Shown here: positions 8,406 through 17,814 of the stretch, piece after piece
Layout of the letters: every line of letters starts with the position of its first letter
Numbering within the stretch: the stretch's first letter is position 1
Source of the DNA: CAKZLS01 sp963701445
Lineage (GTDB): Bacteria > Pseudomonadota > Alphaproteobacteria > Rhodospirillales > Defluviicoccaceae
Direction: 5' to 3'
NCBI GenBank assembly: GCA_963701445.1
Contig: CAVPAM010000007.1
Coordinates: 1 to 64,000, forward strand
Length of the DNA stretch: 64,000 nt
Program-made: the position numbers and the translations under genes
Notes under the pieces: generated by a model
What the model was told of the DNA's origin: nothing
Seen by the model: the letters and a program-made list of their open reading frames with translations, nothing else
Databases searched by the model: none

Positions 8406-10247
8406 ATGACCACCCGTTTCAGCCTCGGCATCGATCTTGGCACCAGCAACAGCGCGGTCGCGCTCACCGATCTGGAAAGCGACCGGACCGCCATCGTCGA
8501 CGTCACCCAGATCGTCGGACCCAACCAGGTGGGCGAGAAGCCGACGCTGCCGTCGGCGATCTACATCCCACATCGTGACGAGTTTCCGGAGAATGCCTTT
8601 CCCCTGCCGTGGGACGGCGGCCGCGGTGGTGCCACGATCGTGGGGCAGTTCGCCCGTCAGCACGGCGCCCTGGTTCCCGATCGATTGGTCACGTCCGCCA
8701 AGTCGTGGCTGTCCAATCCGCACATGGATCCCAGGAAACAGGCTCTTCCGTGGAAGTCCGATATCGAGGAGGAAAAGCTCTCGGCCTTCGAGTGCTCGCG
8801 CCTCTACCTCGAACACCTCAAGGACGGCTTCCTGTACGCCGAGCGCGCGGAGGGCCGAGAGTGGGACCTGTCCGAGGGTCAGATCGTGCTCACCGTCCCG
8901 GCGTCCTTCGACGAGGCGGCCCGGCACTTGACCGCCGAGGCCGCCGAGGCCGCCGGCCTCCACGACGTGATCCTGCTGGAGGAGCCGCAGGCGGCGTTCT
9001 ACGCCTGGACGTCGCAGGCGGGCGCCGAGTGGCGCTCACAGGTCGGCCCCGGCGACATCGTGCTGGTCTGCGACGTGGGCGGCGGCACCGCCGACTTCAG
9101 CCTCATCGCCATCACCGAGAGCGACGGCACCCTGGATCTGGAGCGTATCAGCGTCGGCGAGCACATCCTTCTCGGCGGCGACAACATGGACCTCGCGCTC
9201 GCCTACACGCTCCGCGCCAAGCTGGAGACGGACGGAACCTCCATCGACGACTGGCAGTTTCTGGCGCTGGTCCACGCCGCGTCCAACGCCAAGGTGACGC
9301 TGTTCAACGACGAAAGCCTGGACGCGGCGCCCATCGCCGTGCCTTCGCGGGGCTCCAGCCTGATGGGTGGCACGGTATCGACGAAGCTCGACCGGAGCAC
9401 CCTGGACCAGGTGGCGCTCGATGGCTTCTTCCCGCTCACCGGGATCGCCGACCTGCCGAGCGAAGGCCGCGGCGCCGGTCTCCAGGAGTTCGGCCTGCCG
9501 TACGCGTCCGATCCGGTGGTGAGCAAGCACCTTGCCCGCTTCCTCACCCGCAGCCTTACAAACGTGCGCGCCAGCGAGAACCTCTCCGCCCTGGTGGGCG
9601 ATCCGGACGGGTCCAAGGGCTTCCTCGCTCCCACGGCGGTGCTGTTCAACGGCGGCGTGTTCAACGCCGCGCCCATCCGCCGGCGGGTTCTCGATCTGCT
9701 GGCGTCGTGGAACGGCGGACAGGCCGTTCGCGAACTGGAGGGCTTTCAGCCGGACCTGGCCGTCGCCAAGGGGGCGTCGTTCTACGGCCGCAACCGCGTC
9801 ACCGGAAAGGGCATCCGCATCAAGGCCGGCGCGGCGCGCTCCTACTATATCGGCCTGGAAACCTCGATGCCGGCCGTGCCCGGGTTCAAGCCGCCGGTCA
9901 AGGCGCTGTGCGTGGTGCCGCAGGGCATGGAAGAGGGCTCGAGCCTGGTGATCGAGGGCCAGGAGTTCGGGCTCGTCACCGGCCAGACGGCGGAATTCCG
10001 GTTCTTCTCGTCGGAGGTGCGCAGCGGCGACGCCCCGGGCCAGATCCTCCCCGACGCCGAACGGGAACTGGACGAGACCAGCCTTTTGGAAGTGGACCTT
10101 CCGCCGGCGGACGGTTTCCCGGAGGGACAGGCGGTTCCCGTCCGGATCAACGCGGTGGTGACGGAGCTGGGCAACCTGGAACTGTGGATGAAACACACCA
10201 ACTCCGACCAGCGCTGGAAAGTGGAGTTCCAGGTCCGTACGGAGTAA
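8406..10247 (+). CDS. Hsp70-family (DnaK-like) chaperone paralogue
   Basis: A 613-residue Hsp70-family ATPase. The first phosphate loop is GIDLGTSNSAVAL near the N-terminus; the second is VCDVGGGTADFSLI (about residues 220-233). The substrate-binding part diverges strongly from DnaK, and no clear helical lid or EEVD-like tail is seen, so this is not the housekeeping dnaK. It belongs to the group that pairs with DUF2760. A second Hsp70 gene often follows in other genomes; here a DUF805 gene follows. The client proteins are unknown. Confidence 0.9.
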   Translation: MTTRFSLGIDLGTSNSAVALTDLESDRTAIVDVTQIVGPNQVGEKPTLPSAIYIPHRDEFPENAFPLPWDGGRGGATIVGQFARQHGALVPDRLVTSAKSWLSNPHMDPRKQALPWKSDIEEEKLSAFECSRLYLEHLKDGFLYAERAEGREWDLSEGQIVLTVPASFDEAARHLTAEAAEAAGLHDVILLEEPQAAFYAWTSQAGAEWRSQVGPGDIVLVCDVGGGTADFSLIAITESDGTLDLERISVGEHILLGGDNMDLALAYTLRAKLETDGTSIDDWQFLALVHAASNAKVTLFNDESLDAAPIAVPSRGSSLMGGTVSTKLDRSTLDQVALDGFFPLTGIADLPSEGRGAGLQEFGLPYASDPVVSKHLARFLTRSLTNVRASENLSALVGDPDGSKGFLAPTAVLFNGGVFNAAPIRRRVLDLLASWNGGQAVRELEGFQPDLAVAKGASFYGRNRVTGKGIRIKAGAARSYYIGLETSMPAVPGFKPPVKALCVVPQGMEEGSSLVIEGQEFGLVTGQTAEFRFFSSEVRSGDAPGQILPDAERELDETSLLEVDLPPADGFPEGQAVPVRINAVVTELGNLELWMKHTNSDQRWKVEFQVRTE

Positions 10248-10370
10248 CCGGCCCCTTCCCGCGCGGCCCGACGGCAAAGCGGAGCGGTGGCGAGCCGGAT
10301 CGACAACCGCTGTTGATCCCGAGGACGATCGGTTTCATGATCGGTCCGTGGTCCAGCAAGGGGGAACGCC

Positions 10371-10781
10371 ATGACCTTTACCGAAGCCGTTCGATCGGTC
10401 CTGTCGAAGTATGCGAAATTCGACGGCCGCGCGCCGCGCTCCGAATACTGGTGGTGGGTGCTCTTCTATGCCCTGCTCATGACGGCGGTCGGCCTCGTCG
10501 ATGCCGCCCTCGTCGCGCCTATGCTGGGCCATGCGGCGTTCTCGGAACAGGCCGGCCATCCGCTGAGCACGGTGGTCTGGCTGCTGGTTTTCCTCCCCGG
10601 GCTCGCCGTGGGCGCGCGGCGGCTGCACGATATCGACCGGACGGCATGGTGGTTGTTGCTGTGGCTGGTCCCGTTGATCGGGTTCGTCGTTCTGATTTAC
10701 TGGTTCATTCAGCGCGGGACGGACGGTCCCAACCGCTTCGGCGAGGCGACGATCCCGTCCCGCCCCGTCGGCGCGTCATAA
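10371..10781 (+). CDS. DUF805 family inner-membrane protein
   Basis: 136 residues with the DUF805 features: an N-terminal KFDGRAPRSEYWW signature, then four hydrophobic segments, and a C-terminal RGTDGPNRFG signature. ARRLHDIDRTAWW lies between membrane segments. YhaH-like proteins of this family are common; their function is unknown. GGGGGAACGCC precedes the ATG. Confidence 0.85.
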   Translation: MTFTEAVRSVLSKYAKFDGRAPRSEYWWWVLFYALLMTAVGLVDAALVAPMLGHAAFSEQAGHPLSTVVWLLVFLPGLAVGARRLHDIDRTAWWLLLWLVPLIGFVVLIYWFIQRGTDGPNRFGEATIPSRPVGAS

Positions 10782-10833
10782 ATCCAGCGAACGCCGGTCC
10801 GGATTCAACCCCGCTCGGAGGACAGACATCACC

Positions 10834-11331
10834 ATGACCCACGAAATCGACGGGTTCGAAGCGGACCTCCCCCTGGAAATCCAAGCCATGCTCGGCGATG
10901 CCGAGACCGCGTACGAGGACCCGGACAAGGCCGACCGGGCGCTGCGCGCGGCGCTGGAACAGGCGCCGGACAATCTGGCGCTGCGTGTCGCCACCTACAC
11001 GTTCTACTTCTATGCGAATCGGCTCCGTGACGCCATGCCGCACGCCGAGACGTGCCTGGCCATGGCCGCCGATGCCCTTGGGGTTCCCCGGGACTGGCGG
11101 CTGGTCGGCCCCGGCAGCGCGTGTTTCGAGGGGTTCGAACGGCCCCAGCGGGTGTACCTCAAATCGCTCGTGGCGCTCGGATACTGCCAGGCCCGCCTCG
11201 GCGACGTGAAAAACGCCGAGGCGATTTTGCGCAAGGCCGCGAGCCTCGATCCCGAAGACCGGGTCGGAGCGGGGCGCCTGGCCGACGTGGTGGCACGCGG
11301 CGGGATCGAGGACGAGGACTACGCGGATTGA
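10834..11331 (+). CDS. Small tetratricopeptide-repeat protein
   Basis: 165 residues, acidic, with two or three TPR-like helix pairs (about residues 20-65 and 105-150: AETAYEDPDKADRALRAAL, and CQARLGDVKNAEAILRKAAS). No signal peptide is seen, so it is probably cytoplasmic. TPR proteins act as protein-binding scaffolds; no partner can be named. It lies 52 bases after the DUF805 gene and may share a transcript. GCTCGGAGGAC upstream of the ATG is a good ribosome site. Confidence 0.7.
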   Translation: MTHEIDGFEADLPLEIQAMLGDAETAYEDPDKADRALRAALEQAPDNLALRVATYTFYFYANRLRDAMPHAETCLAMAADALGVPRDWRLVGPGSACFEGFERPQRVYLKSLVALGYCQARLGDVKNAEAILRKAASLDPEDRVGAGRLADVVARGGIEDEDYAD

Positions 11332-11346
11332 CGGCGCCTCGCGGGC

Positions 11347-11865
11347 TCAGTTCAGGATCCAGAGCGCGGCGTTCAGGACGGTCGCGAAGCCAACCCACAG
11401 CCCGTAGGGAACAAACAACGCGCCCGCCAGTGGGTCGATCCGCCAGAATGCGAGCGTGTTGATGACGATGAACCCCAGAAGAACGACGATTTCCGCCAGC
11501 GCCAACCCGATCTGCTGGAGCCCGAAAAACGTCGCCGACCATCCGAGATTCAGAACCAGCTGGAACGCGAAAATCAACAGCGCCCCCTGGCCGCCCTCGA
11601 ACCCCACCCGGCGCCACACCCGCCAGGCGGCGATCGCCATCATCACATAAAGAATGGTCCAGACGGGCGCGAACACCCAGTCGGGCGGGTTGAACGGCGG
11701 TTTGGCGAGTGCCTGATACCAGGTGTCGACGCTGGTGGCGGTAACGGCGCCGCCCACGCCCGCCACCGCGAGGCACACCGCCACGAAGCCCGCGAGGCCG
11801 AGGACATCGCGGACGAAACTCAAACGTCTCGTGGTGGGTTCTGGCACGGCTAAACCAACGGCCAC
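11347..11865 (-). CDS. tspO: TspO/MBR family tryptophan-rich sensory protein
   Basis: 172 residues with five membrane segments. The family hallmarks are visible: WYQALAKPPFNPPDWVFAPVW early on, a central WSATFFG, and an aromatic-rich tail ending LNAALWILN. TspO binds porphyrins and cholesterol-like ligands in the membrane; in alphaproteobacteria it modulates tetrapyrrole-dependent regulation. The frame extends to 12000, but GTG 11865 is preferred because GGAGAAA lies about 9 bases upstream and the resulting length fits the family. Convergent with the TPR gene. Confidence 0.85.
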   Translation of the reverse strand: MAVGLAVPEPTTRRLSFVRDVLGLAGFVAVCLAVAGVGGAVTATSVDTWYQALAKPPFNPPDWVFAPVWTILYVMMAIAAWRVWRRVGFEGGQGALLIFAFQLVLNLGWSATFFGLQQIGLALAEIVVLLGFIVINTLAFWRIDPLAGALFVPYGLWVGFATVLNAALWILN

Positions 11866-12037
11866 TGTCCATTTTCTCCGAAACGCATCATGCCCGCTCG
11901 CGGTCGCCAATACCAGTGGATTGGCCCAGCCGCATGCTTGTGCGCCGTACCCATTGCGCAACCGGAGAAAAAGTGTCAAATTCGTTGATGGTAGAGGCAC
12001 TTACGAGTTTAAATCCGGTTCAGACGAGGGTTCGACC

Positions 12038-12415
12038 ATGCGATCTCATCCGGTTCGATCGTCACCGAGCGCCGACGCTCCGCCTCCGCTCTCTGTTCAT
12101 CGCCCGGCGGCGCGCTCGCCATGGGCCAGCGCGGTCGCTCTCTGTGTCGTTGTTTCGGCCCTGATGCTCGCGGGACCGGCCGCCGCCGATCCGCTCTCGG
12201 GCACGGTTGTCGGCGCGGACGGACGGCCCAAGCCCTATGTCCGGATCGACATCATCGGCCCCCGCAAGGTCGTCGTTGTCGCGGACGAAAACGGCGGGTT
12301 CGCGGTGGACGTGCCCCAGGGCCGGTACAAGGTCCGGGTGACCGACGACCGCCGGCGGATGGACTTCGACGCGAGCAGTCCCACCCAGGGACAGCGGTTC
12401 CAGGTGGATTGGTAG
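12038..12415 (+). CDS. Secreted or membrane-anchored protein with carboxypeptidase-regulatory-like domain
   Basis: 125 residues. The N-terminal half has a basic, Pro/Ser-rich stretch, then a hydrophobic segment (about residues 28-46) ending in AAADP, like a signal peptide. The rest is a beta-sandwich of the carboxypeptidase-regulatory/Cna-B type: SGTVVGADGRPKPYVRIDI, then ADENGGFAVDVPQGRYKVRV. Such domains are exported binding or structural modules. The next gene starts 8 bases after its stop, so the two probably work together. The start is the first ATG in frame that gives an export signal; the frame itself extends further upstream. Confidence 0.6.
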   Translation: MRSHPVRSSPSADAPPPLSVHRPAARSPWASAVALCVVVSALMLAGPAAADPLSGTVVGADGRPKPYVRIDIIGPRKVVVVADENGGFAVDVPQGRYKVRVTDDRRRMDFDASSPTQGQRFQVDW

Positions 12416-12423
12416 CTGGCGCG

Positions 12424-13311
12424 ATGGCCGAGGGACCGAAACAGAAGGATTTCTGGGACAAGCTCGATATCGTCGTGAAGGGCTTTCTCGGGGTCGTGGT
12501 CACCGGCGTGATCACGGCTTTCGGCTTTTATTTGAACAGCCAGCAGAACGCGGTCAACCTGAAGAACAGCCAGATCGAGGAGGAGAACCGCCAGGCTCGA
12601 ACCCTGGTGGAGCTCGTGAACTCCCGCGAAACCGCGATGGTTCAGCTCCGTTCGCAGATGTTCAACTCCCTGCTCGACAAGTACCTGACCGGCGACGACC
12701 TCGACAGCAAGATCGCCGTGCTCGAGATGATCGGCCTGAATTTCCGAGACGCCATCCAGATCAAGCCGCTGTTCGAGCACCTGGACCAGAGGCTGGCGCA
12801 ATCCGTGAACGCCGCCGCATTCGCGACGGCGTCGGGAGGCGGGGAGGCGGCGCCACGGGGGAAACTCAGAAACGCCGCGGGCCGCGTGATCAAGGACCAG
12901 CTCGACCAGGTTCGCATGACCGAGGACGGCGCGGTGTGCGAGATGACCCTTGTGGAGGGCGCCGACGCGCAACTGGTTCCGTGCCTGTTCAACCTGAAAC
13001 TCCGGCTGACCGAGGTCGATGACCGAGGGGTCAAGATACGGCCAGAGTCGGACTCCGCGAACTTTCGGGTCGAGGATCGGTTGGCTAAGGAAGGCTTTTT
13101 CGTCACCTATTTCGACATGCCCATGGTGGATTTCACTTCCATGGACTTCGGCTTCGGCAAGATCCGGTATTCCGTCGTCCTCCGCGAGGCTTCCGAAGCC
13201 AACGGTTCGGCCACCGTCGCGGTAGCGGTCCTGCCCGCCACCGCGCTGACCAAACAGAACGCCTACCTGTTCGACGAACTGGTCGCCAAGAAAATCGGAA
13301 TGATCGAGTAA
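12424..13311 (+). CDS. Membrane-anchored protein of unknown function
   Basis: 295 residues; not recognised. One membrane segment (about residues 17-37), then a Gln/Asn/Glu-rich helical stretch that may be coiled coil (about 38-75), then a soluble domain rich in beta structure. It is coupled to the small secreted protein upstream (8-base gap). The order of helix, tether and C-terminal sensor-like domain resembles a structural or signalling membrane protein, but no motif allows a role to be given. Confidence 0.7.
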   Translation: MAEGPKQKDFWDKLDIVVKGFLGVVVTGVITAFGFYLNSQQNAVNLKNSQIEEENRQARTLVELVNSRETAMVQLRSQMFNSLLDKYLTGDDLDSKIAVLEMIGLNFRDAIQIKPLFEHLDQRLAQSVNAAAFATASGGGEAAPRGKLRNAAGRVIKDQLDQVRMTEDGAVCEMTLVEGADAQLVPCLFNLKLRLTEVDDRGVKIRPESDSANFRVEDRLAKEGFFVTYFDMPMVDFTSMDFGFGKIRYSVVLREASEANGSATVAVAVLPATALTKQNAYLFDELVAKKIGMIE

Positions 13312-13429
13312 TAGCGCCGGGTCCGTCGCGAGCAATGGGTCGCCATCGGTGACCGTCGGTACTACATCTCACATGACCCATCGGAATTGCGCCACGCCCG
13401 TGCGGCCTGGCCCGCAAGGAGACGAATGA

Positions 13430-15028
13430 ATGAAGATCGATACGCCGGACCCGGGGCTCTCCTGGGCGCGGCGGCGCACGTTTGCCATCATCTCCCACCC
13501 GGACGCGGGAAAGACGACGCTGACCGAAAAGCTGCTGCTGTTCGGAGGCGCGATCCGGATGGCGGGCCATGTCAAGGCTCACGGCGAAGCCCGGCGCACG
13601 CATTCGGACTGGATGGAGATCGAGAGGGCGCGCGGGATTTCCATAACGAGCTCGGTGATGACCTTCGAACGCGACGGCATCACCTTCAACCTGCTCGACA
13701 CGCCGGGGCACGAGGACTTCAGCGAGGACACCTACCGGACGCTGACGGCCGTCGACTCGGCGATCATGGTGATCGACGCGGCCAAGGGCATCGAAAACCA
13801 GACCCGCAAGCTGTTCGAGGTCTGCCGGCTGCGCGATATCCCGATCATGACCTTCATCAACAAGGTGGACCGGGAGGGACTGGATCCGTTCGAACTTCTC
13901 GACGAGATCGAAAGCGCGTTGGCCCTCGATGCCGCCCCGATGACATGGCCCGTCGGCATGGGCGTGGATTTCCATGGCTGTTTCGACCTGAGGACAAACC
14001 AATTCCTGGTCCCGGAGGGCGCGCGCGGCGGATCGTACAAGCGGGCCATCGAATGCAAGGACCTCGACGATCCGGAGCTGGACCGGCGGGTCCCCGAGCA
14101 TGTGCTTGCGCCCTTCCGCGACGGCGCGGCCCTCGCGGCGTCGGCGTACAAGGCGTTCGATCCGGCGGCCTACGCGGCCGGGCATATGACGCCGGTCTTT
14201 TTTGGCAGCGCGCTCAAGGACTATGCCGTCGAGGAATTGCTGCATGCCCTGTCGGCAATCGCTCCGCCGCCGCGCACTCAGCCCGCCGCGCCGCGAAACG
14301 TCGGTCCGGACGAGGACAAGGTCACGGGCTTCGTGTTCAAGGTCCAGGCCAACATGGATCCGAACCACCGCGATCGCATTGCGTTCTTCCGGCTGTGCTC
14401 TGGCCGCTTTCGGCGCGGCATGAAGCTCCGCCAAGCCCGTACGGGAAAAACGCTCTCCGTCCAGAATCCGATCTTCTTTTTCGCGCACGAACGGGAGTTG
14501 GCTGAAGAGGCGTTGCCGGGCGACATCATCGGCATCCCCAACCACGGGACGCTCCGCGTGGGCGACACCTTGACGGAAGGCGAGGACCTGCGCTTTACGG
14601 GCATTCCCAACTTCGCCCCCGAGATCTTGCGCCGTGTCCGCCTCGACGATCCCATACGCGCCAAGCAGCTCCGGCGCGCCCTGGAGGATCTGGCGGAGGA
14701 AGGCGTGACGCAGGTCTTCCGGCCGATCCTGGGCGCGACGTGGATCGTCGGGGTCGTTGGCCAGTTGCAGCTCGACGTCCTGGTGTCCCGGATCGCCACC
14801 GAATACAAGATTGCCGTGGGTTTCGAGACGGCCCCCTTCGAGACCGCGCGCTGGATCACGGGCGACGATCCGGCGCTGATCAAGCGCTTCATCGAACGGC
14901 ACCGGGGTAGCTTGGCCGAGGATCGGGACGAGGCGCCGGTGTTTCTCGCCCGAAACGCCTGGGAAATGAACCGAACCATCGACGACTGGCCCGATCTCCG
15001 GTTCATGGCGACGCGCGAGCGCGCCTGA
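13430..15028 (+). CDS. prfC: Peptide chain release factor 3
   Basis: A 532-residue translational GTPase. G1 is HPDAGKTTLTEK (about residues 22-33), G3 is DTPGH, G4 is NKVD. The insertion pattern and the RARGISITSSVM switch region are typical of RF3 rather than EF-G. The length is standard. RF3 recycles RF1/RF2 after termination. AAGGAG lies upstream of the ATG at 13430. No other translation genes adjoin it. Confidence 0.95.
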   Translation: MKIDTPDPGLSWARRRTFAIISHPDAGKTTLTEKLLLFGGAIRMAGHVKAHGEARRTHSDWMEIERARGISITSSVMTFERDGITFNLLDTPGHEDFSEDTYRTLTAVDSAIMVIDAAKGIENQTRKLFEVCRLRDIPIMTFINKVDREGLDPFELLDEIESALALDAAPMTWPVGMGVDFHGCFDLRTNQFLVPEGARGGSYKRAIECKDLDDPELDRRVPEHVLAPFRDGAALAASAYKAFDPAAYAAGHMTPVFFGSALKDYAVEELLHALSAIAPPPRTQPAAPRNVGPDEDKVTGFVFKVQANMDPNHRDRIAFFRLCSGRFRRGMKLRQARTGKTLSVQNPIFFFAHERELAEEALPGDIIGIPNHGTLRVGDTLTEGEDLRFTGIPNFAPEILRRVRLDDPIRAKQLRRALEDLAEEGVTQVFRPILGATWIVGVVGQLQLDVLVSRIATEYKIAVGFETAPFETARWITGDDPALIKRFIERHRGSLAEDRDEAPVFLARNAWEMNRTIDDWPDLRFMATRERA

Positions 15029-15141
15029 TTCGCTGCTCGCCGCCGCGCGTGTTCCGGCCTAAACTGCTCCTCCGACGATAAGAGCCTTCAATGGCCTTTT
15101 GATCATGGCGCGAATCCGCGCCTCGGGAGGAGCAGGGCAAT

Positions 15142-15966
15142 ATGGCGGTTTATTCGATCGACGCCGACAACGGCCTCTACCATGAACACGCGCCACCTAC
15201 CCGTCCGGGAGCACCGAGCTTCGTTTTCGTCAATGCCCTGACCGGAAACACCCAGGCTTGGGAGACCGTGGTGGCGCCGCGTCTGCGGGAAGCGGGGTTC
15301 GGGACGCTCTCCTACAATTTCCGGGGCCAGGACGGATCGCCCTTCGGCGCGAAGTTGGCGTTGACGCCGAACCTGATTGTCGCCGATCTTGTTGAGCTTT
15401 TGCGCGAGATCGACCCCGCCCGGCCGATCCTTGTGGGGCTCTCCATCGGCGGCCTGTTCGCGGCCCATGCGCTGCGGGCGGGCGCGCGCGCCGAGGGACT
15501 GGTCCTGCTCAACACGCTCCGCGAGATCGGTCCCCGCATCGCCTGGGTCAACGAGGCCATGCCGAAGCTCGTCGCGGCGGGGGGCGTGAGGCTGTTTCTG
15601 GACGCGATCTTCCCGCTTCTGGTCAACCAGGAGTTCGCCGCGGCCGCCCGCCCCGGATTCCTCCAGGACGCCCCCTACGAGCCGATCGATCCGGGCCACG
15701 GCCATCTCAATCTGATGGGCCACGCGGCCGAGGCCGATTGGGCGGTCGACTATTCCCTGCTCGGCCTGCCGACCCTGGTGATCACCGGGCTGCAGGACCG
15801 CGTCTTCCTCGATCGCGACGTGGTGGACCGGCTTTATGCCGCGCTGCCCGACGCGCGCCGCGAGGATTGGCCGGACGCCGGTCATCTCCTGCCTCAGGAA
15901 CGGCCGGAGCGACTGGCCGAGAGCCTCGCGCGCTTCGGAACCGAAATCGAGGAGCGCGCCGCATGA
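15142..15966 (+). CDS. Alpha/beta-fold hydrolase
   Basis: 274 residues. The nucleophile elbow is GLSIGG (Ser about residue 109); the acid is probably Asp in GLQDRVFLDRD and the base His in DAGHLLP near the C-terminus. NALTGNTQAWE forms the oxyanion region. The sequence is of the lipase/haloperoxidase-like class; the substrate is unknown. GGGAGGAG precedes the ATG. Its stop overlaps the next start (ATGA), so translation is coupled to the transporter gene. Confidence 0.85.
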   Translation: MAVYSIDADNGLYHEHAPPTRPGAPSFVFVNALTGNTQAWETVVAPRLREAGFGTLSYNFRGQDGSPFGAKLALTPNLIVADLVELLREIDPARPILVGLSIGGLFAAHALRAGARAEGLVLLNTLREIGPRIAWVNEAMPKLVAAGGVRLFLDAIFPLLVNQEFAAAARPGFLQDAPYEPIDPGHGHLNLMGHAAEADWAVDYSLLGLPTLVITGLQDRVFLDRDVVDRLYAALPDARREDWPDAGHLLPQERPERLAESLARFGTEIEERAA

Positions 15967-16892
15967 CCATACCGGCGCGCTTTGCCTATCTGGCCGTGTT
16001 CATCGGCGTGCTCGGTCACGCGTCTTCGGAATTCTTCGCCAAGCTGTCGGGCGTCTCGGGTCCGGAGGTCTCGGTCTGGCGGTTTGTGATCGGTGGGGCG
16101 GGACTGGTGGTGGCCGCGGCGCTGGTCCCGGGATCGCGGAATATGGCGGCACCCCTGCGAGCCCACGGCCCGGCGTTGGTCTGGTATTCGCTGATCGGGA
16201 TCTCGGCCGCCTATCTGGCGTTCCACTGGGCGCTCGATTTCGCCTCCGCCATTCAAGTGGCGACGCTGGTGACGACCATCCCGATTTTCATCGGTCTCGC
16301 GAACCTCGTCATCAACCGTCAACCGCTGACGGCGGTGAAGATCGCTACCGGCGCCTGCGCGATCGTCGGGCTTGCCCTCCTCATCACCGACGGCGCGCTG
16401 GACAAGCTGACGGGTGATTCCAATTCCGTATACGGCATTCTGCTGGGCCTCGCCTGCGCGGCGTGCGTCGCCTACTACGCGGTCAATGTGAAGCCGTTCA
16501 TCGCCGAGTACGGCGCCCTCACCATCACCGCGATCACCATGATGATCGGCGGAATCGGCCTGTGGATCGCCGTGGGCGCGGCCTGGGCGATCTGGGTGAA
16601 CCCTTTCTTGCTGTTCGACCGCGCGGAGATCGCCTGGGGGTCGCTGCTGACGCTGGCACTCTGGAACACGACCATCACCCAACTCCTCTGGATCGGAGGA
16701 CTCGCCGCGGCGCCGGACATGACGCGGGCCGGCTACATTTTCTTTCTCAAACCGGTCATCGCGGCCGGTCTCGCCATGGCCATCCTGGGCGAGAGCCTGT
16801 CCGCGCTGCAGGCCGGAGCGATCGTCGTCGTCACCGGTTCCGTCTTCATCGAACTCTTCTGGCCGCGCATCGCCAAAAGCCTGGGTTCGTAG
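15963..16892 (+). CDS. EamA-family (drug/metabolite) transporter
   Basis: 309 residues with ten hydrophobic segments in two repeats, the EamA pattern. The segment ASSEFFAKLSGVSGPEVSVWRF early in the protein and LWNTTITQLLWIGGLA later are typical. Members export amino acids, nucleobases and other small metabolites; the substrate cannot be predicted. The start ATG overlaps the upstream hydrolase stop by four bases, which suggests that the hydrolase and the transporter act on related compounds. Confidence 0.85.
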   Translation: MTIPARFAYLAVFIGVLGHASSEFFAKLSGVSGPEVSVWRFVIGGAGLVVAAALVPGSRNMAAPLRAHGPALVWYSLIGISAAYLAFHWALDFASAIQVATLVTTIPIFIGLANLVINRQPLTAVKIATGACAIVGLALLITDGALDKLTGDSNSVYGILLGLACAACVAYYAVNVKPFIAEYGALTITAITMMIGGIGLWIAVGAAWAIWVNPFLLFDRAEIAWGSLLTLALWNTTITQLLWIGGLAAAPDMTRAGYIFFLKPVIAAGLAMAILGESLSALQAGAIVVVTGSVFIELFWPRIAKSLGS

Positions 16893-17140
16893 AGGGCTTA
16901 TATCAATGGTCTTCGACCGGGGATCGTCCTGACCTTTGGTGGCGGGAAACACGGATATCGATGGTCTGGATCCGGCACGGGGCGGCCCCTTTTCGCGGCA
17001 TTGCCTGGCCAGCCGGCGGCTACCCGGCCGTGGCCAAACAGCATCGGTGTGATTGATTTCCATGATCCAAATGTCCGCCGGAGGCGTAGGGGTAATTACA
17101 GCGCCCCACTGGCGCATCCTTAGCGGGCAGGAACAATCGC

Positions 17141-17431
17141 ATGTTGGATCAAGACAGAAACCCGGTGCAAAGGCTCGTGACGTGTACGGCCATCGGTGCC
17201 TTTGCCGGCATGGCATTGGTTGCGTGGCTCATGTTCTTCGACGTCTCGTCCATCGGAACGCTGGCGGCATCGGCATCTGACAACTCCGTTTTCTCCAAGC
17301 TGGTGGTTGGCGGCTCGTTATTGAAGGGAGGACTTGTGGGTTTCGCGGTCGGCCTTGCCAGTTGCGCCGGTGGACAGCGCCGGGCGCGCAGCGCTAAGGC
17401 GGGCCCCGTTGCCAACCCCGCCGTTTCTTGA
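17141..17431 (+). CDS. Small two-helix membrane protein, hypothetical
   Basis: 96 residues. Two hydrophobic segments (about residues 15-33 and 50-75) flank a polar loop; the tail is basic. Not recognised. GGCAGGAACAA lies about 9 bases before the ATG. The size and topology fit a small inner-membrane protein; there is no evidence for a function. Confidence 0.5.
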   Translation: MLDQDRNPVQRLVTCTAIGAFAGMALVAWLMFFDVSSIGTLAASASDNSVFSKLVVGGSLLKGGLVGFAVGLASCAGGQRRARSAKAGPVANPAVS

Positions 17432-17537
17432 GCGCGTGATCAGATGATGTTTGGTCCCGGCGACCCAAAGGGCACGCGGGGCCGGCCAATGGTTCAACAC
17501 TTCTGGAACTTTTGACGAAAACCTGGGAGAGACTTCT

Positions 17538-17771
17538 ATGATTAAGACAGCTTGGTCAACGGTTATGAACGCCGAACAGAACCCGCTCCTGACGTTGCCG
17601 AAAGCGACCCGCTTTCAGCTCATGACGGTCCTGGCGTTCATGTGGTCGTCTATTTTCTGCATCAGCGCCGGGCTCTTCACGTGGATACCCGAGTTTGTGT
17701 TTGGGCACGTGATCCTCTTGCTGCTGGGCATTTTCGGTACGGGCTTCATTTTTCGGATCCACAACTCGTAG
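17538..17771 (+). CDS. Small membrane protein, hypothetical
   Basis: 77 residues with two membrane segments (about 28-48 and 52-70). The longer frame starts at 17451, but ATG 17538 has GGGAGAGA about 7 bases upstream. The protein is conserved-looking (few charged residues within the helices, compact), but I do not know the family. The yajC gene follows after 43 bases, so both may be on one transcript. Confidence 0.55.
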   Translation: MIKTAWSTVMNAEQNPLLTLPKATRFQLMTVLAFMWSSIFCISAGLFTWIPEFVFGHVILLLLGIFGTGFIFRIHNS

Positions 17772-17814
17772 CGCCATCGCGAGCGTTCATTGAGGTGTCG
17801 TCGGGAGAGAGACA

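Noticed and set aside
11347..12000. TspO starting at 12000
   Set aside because: The extra 45 residues have no family match, and a good ribosome site precedes GTG 11865.
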